From Trichoplax sp. H2 (lineage: Eukaryota; Placozoa; Uniplacotomia; Trichoplacea), in assembly GCA_003344405.1 (NCBI GenBank), contig NOWV01000026.1, positions 62,001-126,000 of the forward strand: a stretch of 64,000 bases of DNA. Reading direction: 5' to 3'. Shown here piece after piece: positions 1 to 13,677 of this stretch; position 1 is the stretch's first letter, and the number at the start of each line of letters is the position of its first letter. The translations under genes and the position numbers were made by a program. The notes under the pieces were generated by a model, which saw nothing but the letters and a program-made list of their open reading frames with translations, made no database searches and was not told where the DNA came from.

Positions 1-1131
1 TGGCATAGATATGAATTCAAGAGGTTAGAAATGATCAGAATTGACCCAGAAATTCCTAGCGCTAGTCTACAAGTTAATGTTTCTTTTTCTATAGTTGCAA
101 TTGTTGGACCAAATGGCGTTGGAAAAAGTACATTTCTAAATCTGTTAATAGGAAATTTAACTCCGGTAAAAATACTTATCCTAATGAAGTATCGAGAATT
201 AAATTTTATTGATTCATTTGTGATTATATGTTGTTTAGACTGACGGCGAAGTAAGAAGAAATCCTCGATTGGTAATTAAGATACACCATTTTACGAATAA
301 CTAATTAAGTACCTACAACATATTAGCAATGTATCAATGTCATTGACTTTGAGGATGTATTACAGCGCATAGGAGTTTACAATCAACATGCTGCTGACCA
401 ACTTAATCTTACGGAAACCCCTGTGGAATACTTAAATGTACCAGAGGCCTTCATTAAATATACATTGAGCTGTTTTACTACTTATGGAGATTAAGTACCG
501 CATAACCAACTAATTATAGTGTTACACCCTCACTCTTTACAGCGACTCTTCGATATGAATTATCAACATTCCCGACAGTTATTGGCCCGATATGGCCTAG
601 CTAGCCATGCTCACACAATAAAAATAGGGGATCTTTCCGGTAATAATTATATATGGATTATTTTGATAATTTGCGATTAACCATACTGGTTATCCGAATA
701 CAGGAGGTCAAAAAGCGCGTGTTGTCTTCGCAGAACTCAACAAACGCCAACCGGATATCTTGATATTGGTAAACAATGATTTTGTCGTTTAGTATAATTT
801 TCTAAAATATCTAACTCTTTCCTTATTATCAAAGGATGAACCTACAAATAACTTGGATCTAGAATCCATTGATGCTCTTGGTGATGCTATCAATGAATTT
901 TCTGGAGGTTCGTTTTATATCTATGAACTTATTTGCTGCAATATCATAAAGAGCATATTTAAACCATTGATAGGAGTAATCCTTGTTAGCCATGATGCTC
1001 GCCTTATTCAAGAAACAAATTGTCAACTGTGGGTCGTAGAAGATCAGACGATAAATGAAGTTGAAGGAGATTTTGATGATTACAAACGAGAAATCTTAGA
1101 AGTATTGGGAGAGACCGTAGCATCATCCTGA
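1..1131 (+). CDS. ABCF1: ABCF1-like ABC-F ATPase, C-terminal half (5' truncated by window edge)
   Basis: ABC-F proteins are soluble twin-ATPase proteins without membrane segments; ABCF1 acts on ribosomes and in translation initiation. Only the second ATPase cassette is in the window. Exons read as 1-23, 95-165, 239-271, 366-437, 543-639, 704-768, 835-907 and 974-1131, all with GT/AG borders and consistent phase. The Walker A motif GPNGVGKST lies at about 110-136. The signature [11 protein letters not shown] is split by the intron ending at 703. Walker B ([12 protein letters not shown]) is split by the intron ending at 834, and the switch SHDARL follows in the last exon. The C-terminus [14 protein letters not shown] closely matches the human ABCF1 end, which favours ABCF1 over ABCF2 or ABCF3. 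The stop codon is TGA at 1129-1131. The first cassette and the N-terminal region lie outside the window. Confidence 0.9.
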
Positions 1132-2400
1132 ATTTGCTTTGATAGCTGTAATGTAACCGGCATTTAGGTATAACTTGAAACACTAAAGTGATCAAGGAAG
1201 CTATAAATTGATAGGTTCCTTGCATTGTATCTATTTTATTAAATTACCTTTGATCAGATGTTAACCTTCACTTTAGGTGAGTGATGATTACATTTGGGTA
1301 AAATTAGCTGTCTGGCTAGTAAAACTAATTACTATAGATTGATCAGATAGTTAATTTGATCTCAACGATGAACGACTATACAAACTCATTAAGTTGTATA
1401 ATCAATTACTCGAAACCGACAACTGCCGCAAATGTAGTAATGACGTACTCATTTCTGCAGCTATTAATTCGATTAGCACAGAAATGCTCATCGAGGCACT
1501 GTTAATAAATTATCGAATGGATAATTACAATAAATAGCTTATGTAAATTAACCGTTAAACATGTATCGCTGATAGCAATACCTAATTATTACTTTTGGCA
1601 ATTCTGTATTTACGGGTATGACAGAGCATCGCTTTACTCCTTACCTCGTAAAGTAATTATTATTAAATGTAAAACTCAGCAAAAGTATCAAAACCCGAAG
1701 GATAAGATTAACGTTTGTATTCTAAAGTATTATTTGGGTTTCTGATGATAACTATAAATTTTACTTTAAAAAGCAGCTATGAAATTAGTCTGCTCTAGCA
1801 TATTCGCAACATCGTTGATAACAGACTAGGAAGGTAGATTGCAAAGATACACGTATAATTGCAAAATCTATAATATCAGATTCTCCTTATCCTTTACTAT
1901 AACTATTATATCATAGTGTTAGTAAAATTGAGCGATTTAAATGAGTAATTACATATAGATTAATTTATGTTAATACTAGACAATCGATTCGATCTTTTTG
2001 TTGTAGTAAATAGTGGTTAATAAAATCCAGATGTGTAGTTCATACATATACAGTATAATTCATGGTCTATCTCACGAATTATTACTTATGTACAGTATAA
2101 TACGTACTGCTATGTCGATATACAACACTTTAGCAATGACTACTAAACCCTCCTGTCCTATCAAAACTGATATTCAAACTCTCTTCTCCAAAAATATAAT
2201 ATATAACATCTACCCTCGGATAGATTGATTAATTAATTATATTATTCTACTTTTTATATAATATATATTTGTGAAAGCTGTCTGTACCCTTATTTGACCT
2301 AACCACTCCACAGATGTTATGCTTATTCAATAATTATGTATTATAAAAGAGCATACTGTAGATCATCGTACTCACGCGTAATCAGACTGAGTCAATCAGA
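1132..2400. other. Intergenic, AT-rich; no gene supported
   Basis: This stretch follows the ABCF1 stop. A short open stretch around 1350-1535 reads like protein in more than one frame on both strands, but it has no usable acceptor site or convincing start. Nothing else is recognisable. Confidence 0.5.
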
Positions 2401-2429
2401 TTGCTAACAATTCACTACCTGTCACATCG

Positions 2430-3400
2430 CAGTGCAGTACAGTACAGTAATGTGTAAGAACTAAGAAGTCATGGTCTTGGGAATCAGTCCGCACTTCGCG
2501 AATACCATAGCTGATAACTAGAATCCTGTTTAGCTGTCAGTTTCTTGCAACCAGATATGATGTACACTTGTACAGCACGCGCATTTAATGTTAATGTACA
2601 CGAGATAGATATCATGAATCTAATATATCACTTTGCTATATGAAATATATCGGCTTGTACTTTAAAACTTAATAACTCGGCGAAAAAATTGTGGGAAAAG
2701 GTTTATTAGAACTGAACACTTCATGCTACGTTCGTAACATAAATTAATTACGTGTTTTAATGAGATCGTGGAAATAGGCAGTTCTAAGTGTTTAGCGATT
2801 AATATGTAATCGAGTATTATAATATGGTATGATGGTATAGTACGGACGCAAAGTTCAGCTAATTGTGTAGCAATAGCTAAGTTATTGCCAAGTCCCACGT
2901 TCATTTCAAATTCTGACGTTGCAGAGCACGACCGTAGACTACTTTAGTACACGCTGTCGGTACTATGGTACTGTGATTACTCCATAGTACTGTACAATGT
3001 ACAATGTACATATCAGCGTTGTTGATAATACACTGTAATGTTTAATGTACTGTATAGTCGCAGTTCATTTTCATTTTTACTACTGTGCTGTACAGTACTG
3101 TACTGTATAGTACTGTGCTGTACAGTAGTAAAAATGCACTGCACTGTACTGTTTAATTTACTAGTTATACAGTACAGTTAATACTGTACTGTATACTGTA
3201 CTCTGTACAGTACAGTATTGTGAAGTGCAAAACACAATGCTAAGTAATCATGTACAGTACTGTATTGTACTGTACTGTATTCACATTACAGTACCCTGAT
3301 TCCGCGAATAACTTGCTTATAAAAAGACAAGTTCAGAAAATCGAATTAGTAGTTTTTAATTTTTAAGTCAGGTACTGTATTGTACTGCTGTTCCTGTTAA
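2430..3400. repeat. TACTG/CAGTA pentamer cluster upstream of the NPDC1-like gene
   Basis: Dense, orientation-switching runs of the pentamers TACTG and CAGTA occupy this stretch, heaviest from 2940 to 3300. Because the two pentamers are reverse complements, each switch makes a palindrome centred on GTAC. Positions 3072-3136 form a longer imperfect hairpin with arms of about 26 bases. The cluster ends about 120 bases before the start codon of the NPDC1-like gene. I do not recognise it as a known transposon. Confidence 0.75.
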
Positions 3401-3520
3401 TGCGTAGTTCTCAACAGTGATCGAATTATGCGAGGTGCGCTAAATTAATTAAAGATTGAAAGTGATATAGTTAGCAACTCTAGTCCTAATACAGAAAGCA
3501 TACAGTAAAACGCAAGAAAT

Positions 3521-6500
3521 ATGGAGTTTAAATGGAATATATTTCTGGTACTGTTCATAGCTACCCTGTCGTCGTGGCCCGTCCATGGCTGTAAGTAATG
3601 TACTTAAACTATGCACTAAACAGTGACATACCCCTGAACACCGCTTCATCCTTTATAATTTACACACTCGTATTATTAGTCGATTTTTGAAATTTAAAAA
3701 AATTTTTCGCTTCATTATCGTTCTGTCGCTAATTACTAATACTGTGCAATACTACATCATGAATTTAATTTGTTATTCGTAGTATTCAAAAGTTTGAACT
3801 TTCGTAAAATACTTAAAAACTAGTAATAATTGATCTTGATCGCTCTTTACTAGTTACATGCCCATCAAAGTTGACGTGCGACAGATTGCATCGATTGGAA
3901 TGTTTTTACCCGAACATTGAATGTGGTCGGTGTAAGATTAATTATCAAGAACTGAATGGCGCTTGTATTTTAGGTAAGTGTATCTTTATATTTGCAGTAC
4001 TATGTACCATCGGTTATATACCCGTACAATATATCTGTACGAATCATTAACTATTTACTAGCAGTCCCCATCGGCCGTTAATTGCTTTATTTCTCAACCT
4101 ACAGTATTTGAGGGTTTACTGGCATAAATTTTTGTTTTGTGAAGAAATAATTAGTTACACATATTATAAATTATCAATCCTGCTAGCTATCAGTACAGTA
4201 CAGTTCTCTAACTTTCTCTGTTATGACTACAAATTTTATGTTTTACCAAACTCTGTTACGGCGACGCAAACGTTTTAAATTTTTTATCCCTGACGTACCT
4301 GAGAAAAAATACCGTATAGCTTTCATACCATCAATACGAATATTCTATCAACTATTCTACCGAATAATTCTATTAAATTCGCTTTCTTAGTTTTCTGACA
4401 TCTTAATCGGATCAGTATTCGATTATAATTATTAATGTCATTATATATTAAAAGAAATAAATTCTCCGACTAAGCCATTTTGCTAACCTGATTGGCCTAC
4501 GTTTTTGTACTGCAGTCTAATAATTGTGTAATCATAAACTGCTTGCACATATTCTGAGCTTCTGACATTCCATGATCACGCAGGAAATAAACAATTGCTG
4601 TGCTAACAAAAATAACCTTGTTTGCATAACTAAAATGGCATCAGCCAATATTCAATAACTAAATCTACTATAAATAATTACAAAATACGTACGGTACATT
4701 ATCCGTATAAGACGATTTAAGTTCATAAAATAGAATAATACGCTTTATATTATTTATGGCATCATCCCATACGAATACGTATTCTTAGTATTACAATTCA
4801 TTCGTTACTACGGTGTTAAGGTACTCACTAAACAAAAACGTATTGTAAATTACACGGTACCCGTAGCATAACGTACTGTACATACTGTATGTATATTTGA
4901 AATTTGCAATGGTTCAAAGATCTTTCAAACGAAAGGATCTAGTGAACGACGTGATTGTCATATCTCCTCTTTATACTTTCCTGCCACCCATTAAACCTCT
5001 AATTTAGCTCGCGTAAGTTCAATCAAGAATGTAGTTCTTTCATTTACGTAGAAATTTCTATTGCAGATATTTGCTTTTTTAGTCTTTCAAGCAAGGGCTT
5101 ACCGTTAATTAATTAAATTAAAATATTGGTGATATTACTTATTCCGATTTTCAATCGATATAAATATCAAAATTATAATAGTTATCTCTATTTAGACATA
5201 ACGGAAATTAATTTTTTGCGTTATAAATAATATATGCATGTGTGTTCTCCCAAGTCAATACAGCTAATTTAAAATTTAAGAAAATAAATAATTATTGGCT
5301 ATAAATTATACTGTATTCGTTATGGAAGCAATACGCGTACTCGTAGCGATACGCTATCAGGGCTCGGTACTCAGCAACCCAGCTGGTTTCCATGCCAATA
5401 TCCCGAATTCAGTATGTCAAAATTAGTTAAAGTCATCAACACTATAATCTACTGTACATATTCTTAATGAAGCGCTGATAATGTAAGTATTGCAAGGGTA
5501 AACATTAGCCTGATATTCGAATGAACGGGTAGTTTACTAGTTTCTTGTAATTGTAAAGTGTAACTGTATCGATTGATATACTGTATACCAATTCTGATAA
5601 CTGAAGTAATTCAGCTAAATTTAAATGAGCTATGATCACTGAATTACGAGCAATTTAGTAATTCGTGAAACAGAACTTGAGATACTTATTAAGTGCGTAC
5701 TGTGTTATGATTATAATATAATATTTTGCCTACTATAGATTTCATAATCATTTTTATTGACTGCATATAGAAAACTGAAAAATTTTGATCCGAGTGCCTT
5801 GGTGTAGTACGTAATCGATATATAACAGTAGTAACATGTAGTACCATGAAACTCCTCTCATGTAGTTATCTGTTTGAGTACAGTACTGGTATACGGAAGA
5901 CATTTGACAAGTTGTTATGCATTCGTAAGTAGCTTTCCATCAGAGTATTTATTGGTTTAGCTATTTGCAATGTTTAGAATAATGTAAGGCATACTTTATG
6001 AACTCGATCTCTAAAAAAATAGAATGAATAAATAAATCTAAGAGTCCATTCCTATACTGAAGGCCTTAACTACCGTATATCAGTAATGTATTATAATAAA
6101 ATCTTACAAGCGCTTTATGAAGTAAGAAAGTAATGTTTTATTTAGCGTAACATGACATTGGAGCATAATTTATTAATTCATTTCAGATAGTGCATCACCG
6201 CAAAGACGCTAGTATTCAAATTAGATTAATGATATAATTAATTTATTCATAAATTAGTTGATCTCTAAAGCATATTAATAATTAATTTTCTCTTGGAATT
6301 AACTATAGACTTTTGTAGCATTCCAAGGCATAGATGTACTGAAAACGTGTGCTTTCGGTGCTTTCGCCTATGAAGTCTTAATGTAGTACTGTATAAAAAC
6401 AATTTACGCAGCAGTTATGAGCAACAAAGTTTGTATTGTCTTACAGACGGTGTCTCAAAAAGAAAACTTTTTACCGTCGCTGCTGTACAGTATGACACTA

Positions 6501-9500
6501 CAGGACTAAAGCTAACAGCATATTCAATATAAACAAATTATTTGCGAGCTACATTTTTATTTAAAACCCATCGTTTTCTATACAAAATTTCTCTCTTCAT
6601 TATTTCCCATGAATGTTACACATGCGATGTCATTACCATCCTTATTTGACGAGGTGCTGAAATTAGGAAAAAGTAGCTATAAATTATATATTTATTAACC
6701 TCTAGATCTCGGATGTACAGTACAGTAATACGCATATATGATTAGGCTACAGCTTTGAAGTCGGTAAAAATCTTTACTAACAGTAGGATATTATTACTAC
6801 TTTTTAAAAGAGCTCATTTAAGAGTACAGCATAGAATGATTTACTACAGCTGCAACACTGCTTTACAGTACAGTATACCCGTATAGTAATTTACGCGTAT
6901 TGATTGCAACGCGTAATTAGTATCAGAGATGGATTTGACCGGTTAGTATTATTAAGAATAAAACAGAAGTACTAAATACTGTTAAAACTACAGTAATGTA
7001 CTGTGAATGCACGCGTATAAGATCGACACAATATTAGTGCTTTCCGACTGAACTTTAAATAAACAGTGATAAGATCGTTGAAATTCTTTTGCTTTCTTAC
7101 AGTATTACGTATACCAATCTTATTAAACTGGCTCGTTCTGAGAAATTATTGCATTTATACTATACTGTCTCAATGTAACAGTGTCAACTCTAATTAATTA
7201 CAATATTGCGCTACATAAATACTGGAATTCTACTGTAATATTTAAGAAAATAATTACGCGTAATTCTAATTGACTTGTTTAATTCTACGAGACATACGGT
7301 ATATTGTAAATTTTAAAGATGATTCTCAAGATTGCCCTGTAACCTAAAAACTTTAACTGCTTAGAAAAATCAATATACTCATAAATATTTGATAAAAACT
7401 AACAAGAATCTAAACAGTGCGCTTTAGCGTGTTTAACAACCATTGTCATTTTTAAGAACTATGCTATTACAAACAATTGTTATCTTTGAAAGTAATACTA
7501 CTGTACTGTATAGCGGTAGTGAAATCTAGTAGCAGACTAGTAGCCATAGTCTTGACCTGTCTTGCTGTGAAGATTGGTCTCATTTTATTGTACTATACAA
7601 CGCAGTAGAATTGACTTCCATCTGATTATGAGGCTAAACTGAAGCAAAGCCAAAGTATTAACTGTATTCTGTGACAATACTCTTGGTTAAAAATCTCTAA
7701 AAAAATCAACTTTGATTAAGTTTAGACAGAATTACGTAATTTTAGCTGATGTTGCTAGTACATCTCACGGCCATAACACTGTATTTACTAGTGTAATTTC
7801 TGTTTAATGTACTAGCAACGCCATAAGGTGTATCACTAGGCCCAATTTGCTTTTGAAATCAATTTCGGATCAAATTGATATAAGAATACTGTTGATGCAG
7901 TGGATACTACCTTAGATATATTTTCATCAGTAGTGAGATAACTTAGCTTTTATTATGGTTAAAATCTTTCAAATAAGCTAAAATATTGACAGAACTAGAA
8001 AAATGAGAATGTCAGAAGGTACTGTCGAGCTCCGGTGCCGTCTATATAACTGCGAATTCAAAACACCTGAAATTGCTTTATAACTTTGTTTCAAAAGTTT
8101 AATTTACTACTTGACCAAGATTCTTACATTATCATTTGTAACCATTGCTATTCCCAGCTGCTAGTCCGCGGAATACCTTGCCACCTCAACTTGGTAGCAC
8201 TACAAGTGGCGAAAACGATGTTACGGATAAATTGTATCCATCGGATCGCACAACGACTATGGATGATATTGCTCTTAGGAATGCGTATTTTTTTGGTAAG
8301 GTTAAAAATATTTTATCTAGTTGTTGTTAGTCATGTCGTATTAGAAACAGTTGCATGGAAATTTTAAAATGTCCTCTCATGTATTATTTATTTAATATAT
8401 CTGTTTGAGAAAAGATACCCTTTTTAATGAATATTTGATGAAAAGTTACACATAAGTTGGCTGGAGAGTGTGCATATAGCCGATTTATTAGTAGTAAACT
8501 AGTGATTCAACTAAACTAGCTGATTCCGCATGTCAGGCTGTTCAAGTAATTATAATCTTTGATACTTCTGATAATATAATAACTTTATGCACACCGATTC
8601 ATCATTTAAATATCAGCCTTGCCCACAAAATAGCACGTACTATTGAATAAAAAGTAACTACGTCTCCGCCCGTGTTCAATCATTCGTACGAGAATTAGCT
8701 GAGAGTATGCTACTGTACTGTTATAAACGACATTCATTTATTATAAATACCACTGACAAAAATTTTATACCAAACATGACCGTAATTGATTTACATAAAA
8801 TATTATTTATTAAAGCATAGCGTACTGTATATGAAACTGAAACTGCAAATAATCAGTACTAATGATGAATCATTCTAGAACACTGTACTAAACAAATTGC
8901 AAAGTTATACCAATTTATTAAGTTACATCTTCGTGTTTTTAAATGGATCTTCCAATTTTGTCACTTTTACTACTAAAACAAGATTTATACTGCAATAACT
9001 TACCCATGATATGGTACTTGCATAAGTTATCCAGAATCCAGAGGGATAGCTAGAATTTGAGCACAGCGTGTATCGAAGCTTTGTGTTAATAATTTTTGAA
9101 CTTTAAACCGACAAGTGTTCTAGGTTCTAAGACATTATTTATACGTAGTGTATCTGGTGTCTCACTTATCAGTTTCATTAATAAATACGTATACAAAAAG
9201 TATTACTAGTTAAATTATAACGTGTTAGCTTTCCTGTTAATTTGAAAATAATTATGTAGAGTCATATAATGTTAATTGTATTTATATTTCTATAATCTAA
9301 TTTACTTAAATTATAGCTATGATTGCTGGCTGTACATTGCTTGGTGTTATTGCTATTATTGCAATCGTTTACTGCTGGTTTAAGTAAGTAGCATATAAGA
9401 AATCTAACCAACTGATATTGATACGTAATCACAAAAGTCTGTTGTAACACTTATGCTATTTGCTGGATATTTTTCATTTCCAATATTGATCGTTCAAACT

Positions 9501-10582
9501 ACAGAAAACAATCGCAGATTATCCTAGTGTAGTAATATAAGATCACAACCTATACGTGTATTCGAGCATTCTAACGTACTATTTTTATTTATCAATCAAT
9601 TAACTTAGATATAAAGTATTTTAATCATCTTTCCTGTCTGATAATATGTTCAGTCTTTTTAAACTTTGTAATTTAGTGGTACTTATTATTTATTGTTCTA
9701 GGTCAAAGGAAGATAAGGAAAATCGACATACACTAAAGTACCAAAAGATAACTCAAAAAGATTCATCTAAACTTAAACGGGACCAATTCGATGTATATAT
9801 TTAAGAAAATTTTGCTAATATATTATTGATTAACTAGGAGAAACTAAGGATAGCTTTTGGTATAAAGGATAAGTTTTAAATCTAATAACTTTATGTACTG
9901 TAATTGATCTTTGTACCCTTGTACTTTATCTAAGGATACGGACTCTGGTCTAGCTGAAAGTGCTCAAGTTTTTCATTATCATCATCAAAAAAAGCAATTA
10001 GAGTCAATGGATAGGTAACTTCGAATATGAGTAGATCTTGAACAAGTACACTATTAATAATTAATATTTATAGCTAACGTTGTTACTTACAACTGAGATA
10101 TAATCATATTTTACGAGTTATATAATACATAGAGAATTTGATGTGATTACAATATATTCTTTACGTGACATAGAACGAAGGATATTGACTCCTTGGATAT
10201 TGGTATGCCAGTAAGTGAAGATGATGTTGATGACAACGGCGATGAAACGGAAAATGAAGATGATTTTACGATGTATGAATGTCCTGGTTTAGGATCGGTA
10301 ATGATTATTCTAAGAAACTATTTTTTGACAATAGATTCATTCCCTGAAAGTACTATTCAACATGTAGCAGTTCGTAAATGAATCAGTTTAATATTCAAGT
10401 TAATTATATGATACATTCTATTATTAATATACTATACATTAGCTAATTTTATCCATCACTCGATAATTCTTCAGAATGGAGACGTCGAAGTTACCAACCC
10501 TTTATTTGAAGGAGAACTTACGCATCATCAACAGTTGGAAATGAACGATTTAAATGCTCACCCAATTAATGTTGAACAATGA
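3521..10582 (+). CDS. NPDC1: NPDC1-like single-pass membrane protein
   Basis: NPDC1 (neural proliferation, differentiation and control 1) is a type I membrane protein linked to vesicles and cell-cycle exit in neural cells; its molecular action is poorly known. Eight exons join in phase: 3521-3590, 3854-3973, 8158-8295, 9317-9383, 9702-9792, 9935-10014, 10174-10297 and 10475-10582, giving 265 residues. In order: a signal peptide (about residues 1-23), a cysteine-rich segment with C-x7-C-x6-C-x2-C, a linker, and one membrane helix (AMIAGCTLLGVIAIIAIVYC, exon 4). The cytoplasmic tail carries DFTMYECPGL and VTNPLFEGEL, which match the vertebrate C-terminal signature. Human NPDC1 is 325 residues; the linker is shorter here. 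The start was chosen because it opens the signal peptide and ends in a consensus GTAAGT donor. Intron 2 (3974-8157) is far longer than the others. Confidence 0.88.
3974..8157 (+). other. Large intron of the NPDC1-like gene
   Basis: This 4.2 kb intron separates the cysteine-rich exon from the linker exon. It has scattered CAGTA/TACTG runs (near 4195, 6717, 6865 and 7500) and no long reading frame. A short cysteine-containing open piece at 6314-6370 is discussed as a finding. Confidence 0.6.
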
Positions 10583-13500
10583 GTGTAATTTAGAGTTTTA
10601 AATATTAACTTTGACATGAAGAGAAGACTTATATGTAAAATAAACTTGATCTAGAGCATTCTCAAGGCACAGCTTATTAAATTATTACTCAAATTCTACG
10701 ATATGATTATATTATCTGCAATTTACAACATCTAACATCCAAACAATGCAAAGAAATTACTTAAATGTTTACTGATAAATATTCCAAATCATTGTTACAA
10801 ACTTCTATCAAAGTTTCAATATTTAAAGTTTATATTCCTCACACTAAATAAAAATATTCTGTATTCAAATTTTAACCTTTGTTATAGAGCAGTAACTGAG
10901 TGCTAATTGAATATCGTGTCTCAATGTTAAATTCTACTATATGTAATTAAATTATCAGTATTAATATCATAGTTTGTGTTATAATTATAAAAATTTCAGA
11001 ACTATAGATCAATAGCTGTAAATATAGTAATTACAACGAAATTTTCAATTTATTCCTTAAGCACCCAGTACTACCGGAAAGATTGGTACTTTCTAATCAA
11101 ACTTTAAAGTAAAACATGCTACTTTGTGAATGATTACTAGATTACAATTCCTAAACATATCTGCTAAATTTATTAACTGAATAAAATAAAAATATTAATA
11201 AAGCCAGTACTACCTAGGATTTGTTGGTATCTCGAAAAAAAATCATATACAATTTTTATTTTCGTTCATAAAATTTCTAAATCATTTTATTTACAGTATT
11301 CATTTTGAAATGATTACTGAATTCCCTGAAATTTCCCAGAAGTATAGGGATTTCCAAATTCGAGAACTTTACTTAAATTTACGCCATAAATTTGTTATAA
11401 TACATGATTACATGTACATAATATAATGAAGACTGTGACTAACGAATGTAGTATTCATTGTAGTACTATTCAAAATATATTTTATAAGCCTGCAACAAAA
11501 ATCATCTCCAAATTTACAAATATTTTTTATTAATCCCAGCCATCAACGGTCCTCGCTGTCTTAAATTGAACACGTAATAACATTCATTTGCAACTTGCAA
11601 ATTTTTATGTTGTAAACTGTTTTTTTAGTTCATATAAATGTGGAGACTGAAAAGAATTAAATACGCGCTCGACACAGATAGCACTACATATGTAAAAGTG
11701 AATACTGCTCTTTATTTATTGCGAAGTATACCTTATTATAAATCTCACTTCAACACAATATCGTCATTGATTTAAACTATGCTCTAACGTCAAAATCCAT
11801 AATTTTTACTCACATAACACATATCGCCACTGTACAATAGTATGATACTGCATCATCGTAATGCAGCAATCATATGAACTGTATACTGTATTATTTAAAA
11901 CGTTTAGATTCTTTGACAGTAATTACAACTTGCTAAAACTATGTAACGGTTAAATTAACATTTGGATATCTCATTGATTATCGCATATCTTTATTGGCAT
12001 TTCCGATATATCTAAAACCAGCATATTATAGTATTGCAGTACAAGCATGACCTTACTCAATAAAAAATAGAATGAATACTCATATGATAATGAGTAGCCG
12101 CTCTTGAAAGCAAACTGCCTAAACGACTCCCACTGACTTTTTGATTTGCATTACTCTACGAAACCTTTCAGGTAGTCTAGATTATACCTAGAAGATCTCG
12201 TAAATTCATAAAAATAGCCTTTCACTAGCCATGCTGTCATCACCCAAACTAAAATTAGACAGCTGTGCCTCTTACCCCACAACCAGGAAGACGTAGTGTG
12301 AAGGAGAAATATTTTATCGAATACGCATGCCATAGCTTATAATTATACCATAACCAGGATCACAGATATCACTAAAGAATAAAAACGTACTGGTAATGTA
12401 ACTGAAGTAATCTCGTATATAATAGACAAAAATGCAGAAGACTGTGCTGTACACGAATACCAGAAGATAACAGAATTAACAGTAAAACTAGCCATACGCA
12501 TATTATTCAATACTCCACAATAACAAATATTGATTCCCGTCAAATCCATACACTCGTTGTTGGTGAAACTCAAAAAGCAGACTGACCATCCAAAAGCGTG
12601 CTGCCGTGTTAAAAATATTACATTCTAATCATCAACCATGAGAACAGGATTTCTCGCAGTATGTTTAGTTGCTCGGTTGTTCTAACTAGTATCTTGGTTA
12701 AGAATTATTTCATGATGAGATTAAGAAAAATCATTACTCACTTGATTATCCCCAATTTATCGTATACGATAATATGTACTAGTACCGATTGAACTCACTT
12801 CTTTTCAGTTTTATTACACAGTACAGGATTTTATACGTCTCAGCTTTATAGATTGTACTATTATTATAAAACTAAAAAGTATTCTTTACTCGAACACTAG
12901 ACGTTTTAGCTAAACGTGTACTTAAAGTCTTCCTATCCTACTCTATTCTAAAATTGAGATAAAAAACTCAACCCTAAAACTAGAAAGCCATATAACTAAC
13001 CATTTTTTCGTTAATTTTACTTAGTGAGATTCAATGGATACTGTATATTAGACGTTAAGAGGATAGCTAAAGGTTCCCTTTACTCGCAGTAAAAATCACG
13101 ATTATTTGGCGAAGGATCAGATTTAGATCATGCTGTAATTAACTATTACTACTATCAAGCCACCAGTAAGATCGAACAGATATCTGAGATCATAATGGTA
13201 GCATCTTTTAAAACTTATTTACTAAAAATTTTGTAAAAAATGTAACGCTATGGACTATGAACATTCCAAGAGAATCTATTGGATGAGCTAGAAATTAATA
13301 AATAAACAATTTAGAGGATTCCGCGCACATAACTTTCCGCGATTTTAGGTTACCGAGGTCAATATTTGACCTCTTACAGCGTCGTTCTTTCACTATTCAG
13401 TGGACTATTCCTAATAGTGCATTGTTAAACTCATCTTTGATCGAAATTTGAATCGACGTCTAATACACCTAGTAATCAACTACAGAAAATTTTAAAATTT

Positions 13501-13677
13501 TATTGGAAGTTAAAGACGAATAAATTATTATAATAAAATCAGGCCTAAGATCCATAAGTAACCTTTTTCCTAACAACATTGAATTGAAGCAAATGTTACT
13601 GGAATGATAGATTAATCTCAATCCGATAAAGCAGCAATAAAATTTTTATTCGAAAAATCATTTTAGACTCCTTGAAG
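10583..13677. other. Intergenic between NPDC1-like and laminin gamma genes
   Basis: This is 3.1 kb of AT-rich sequence without a supported gene. Two adjacent minus-strand open stretches (12151-12573) encode hydrophobic peptides that may be receptor remnants; see findings. There is no dense pentamer cluster before the laminin gene, unlike most other gene starts here. Confidence 0.5.

Noticed and set aside
1350-1535. Protein-like open stretch (for example LYKLIKLYNQLLETDNC)
   Set aside because: It is open in several frames on both strands, the best frame is preceded directly by a stop with no usable acceptor, and there is no early start codon. I cannot support it as a gene.
2013-2228. Plus-strand 71-codon open stretch
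   Set aside because: Its composition follows the AT-rich background, it has no family motif and no splice context. Probably chance.
2430-3400. CRISPR array or bacterial-type repeat interpretation of the pentamer clusters
   Set aside because: The repeats are 5-base units without spacers of constant length, in intron-bearing animal DNA.
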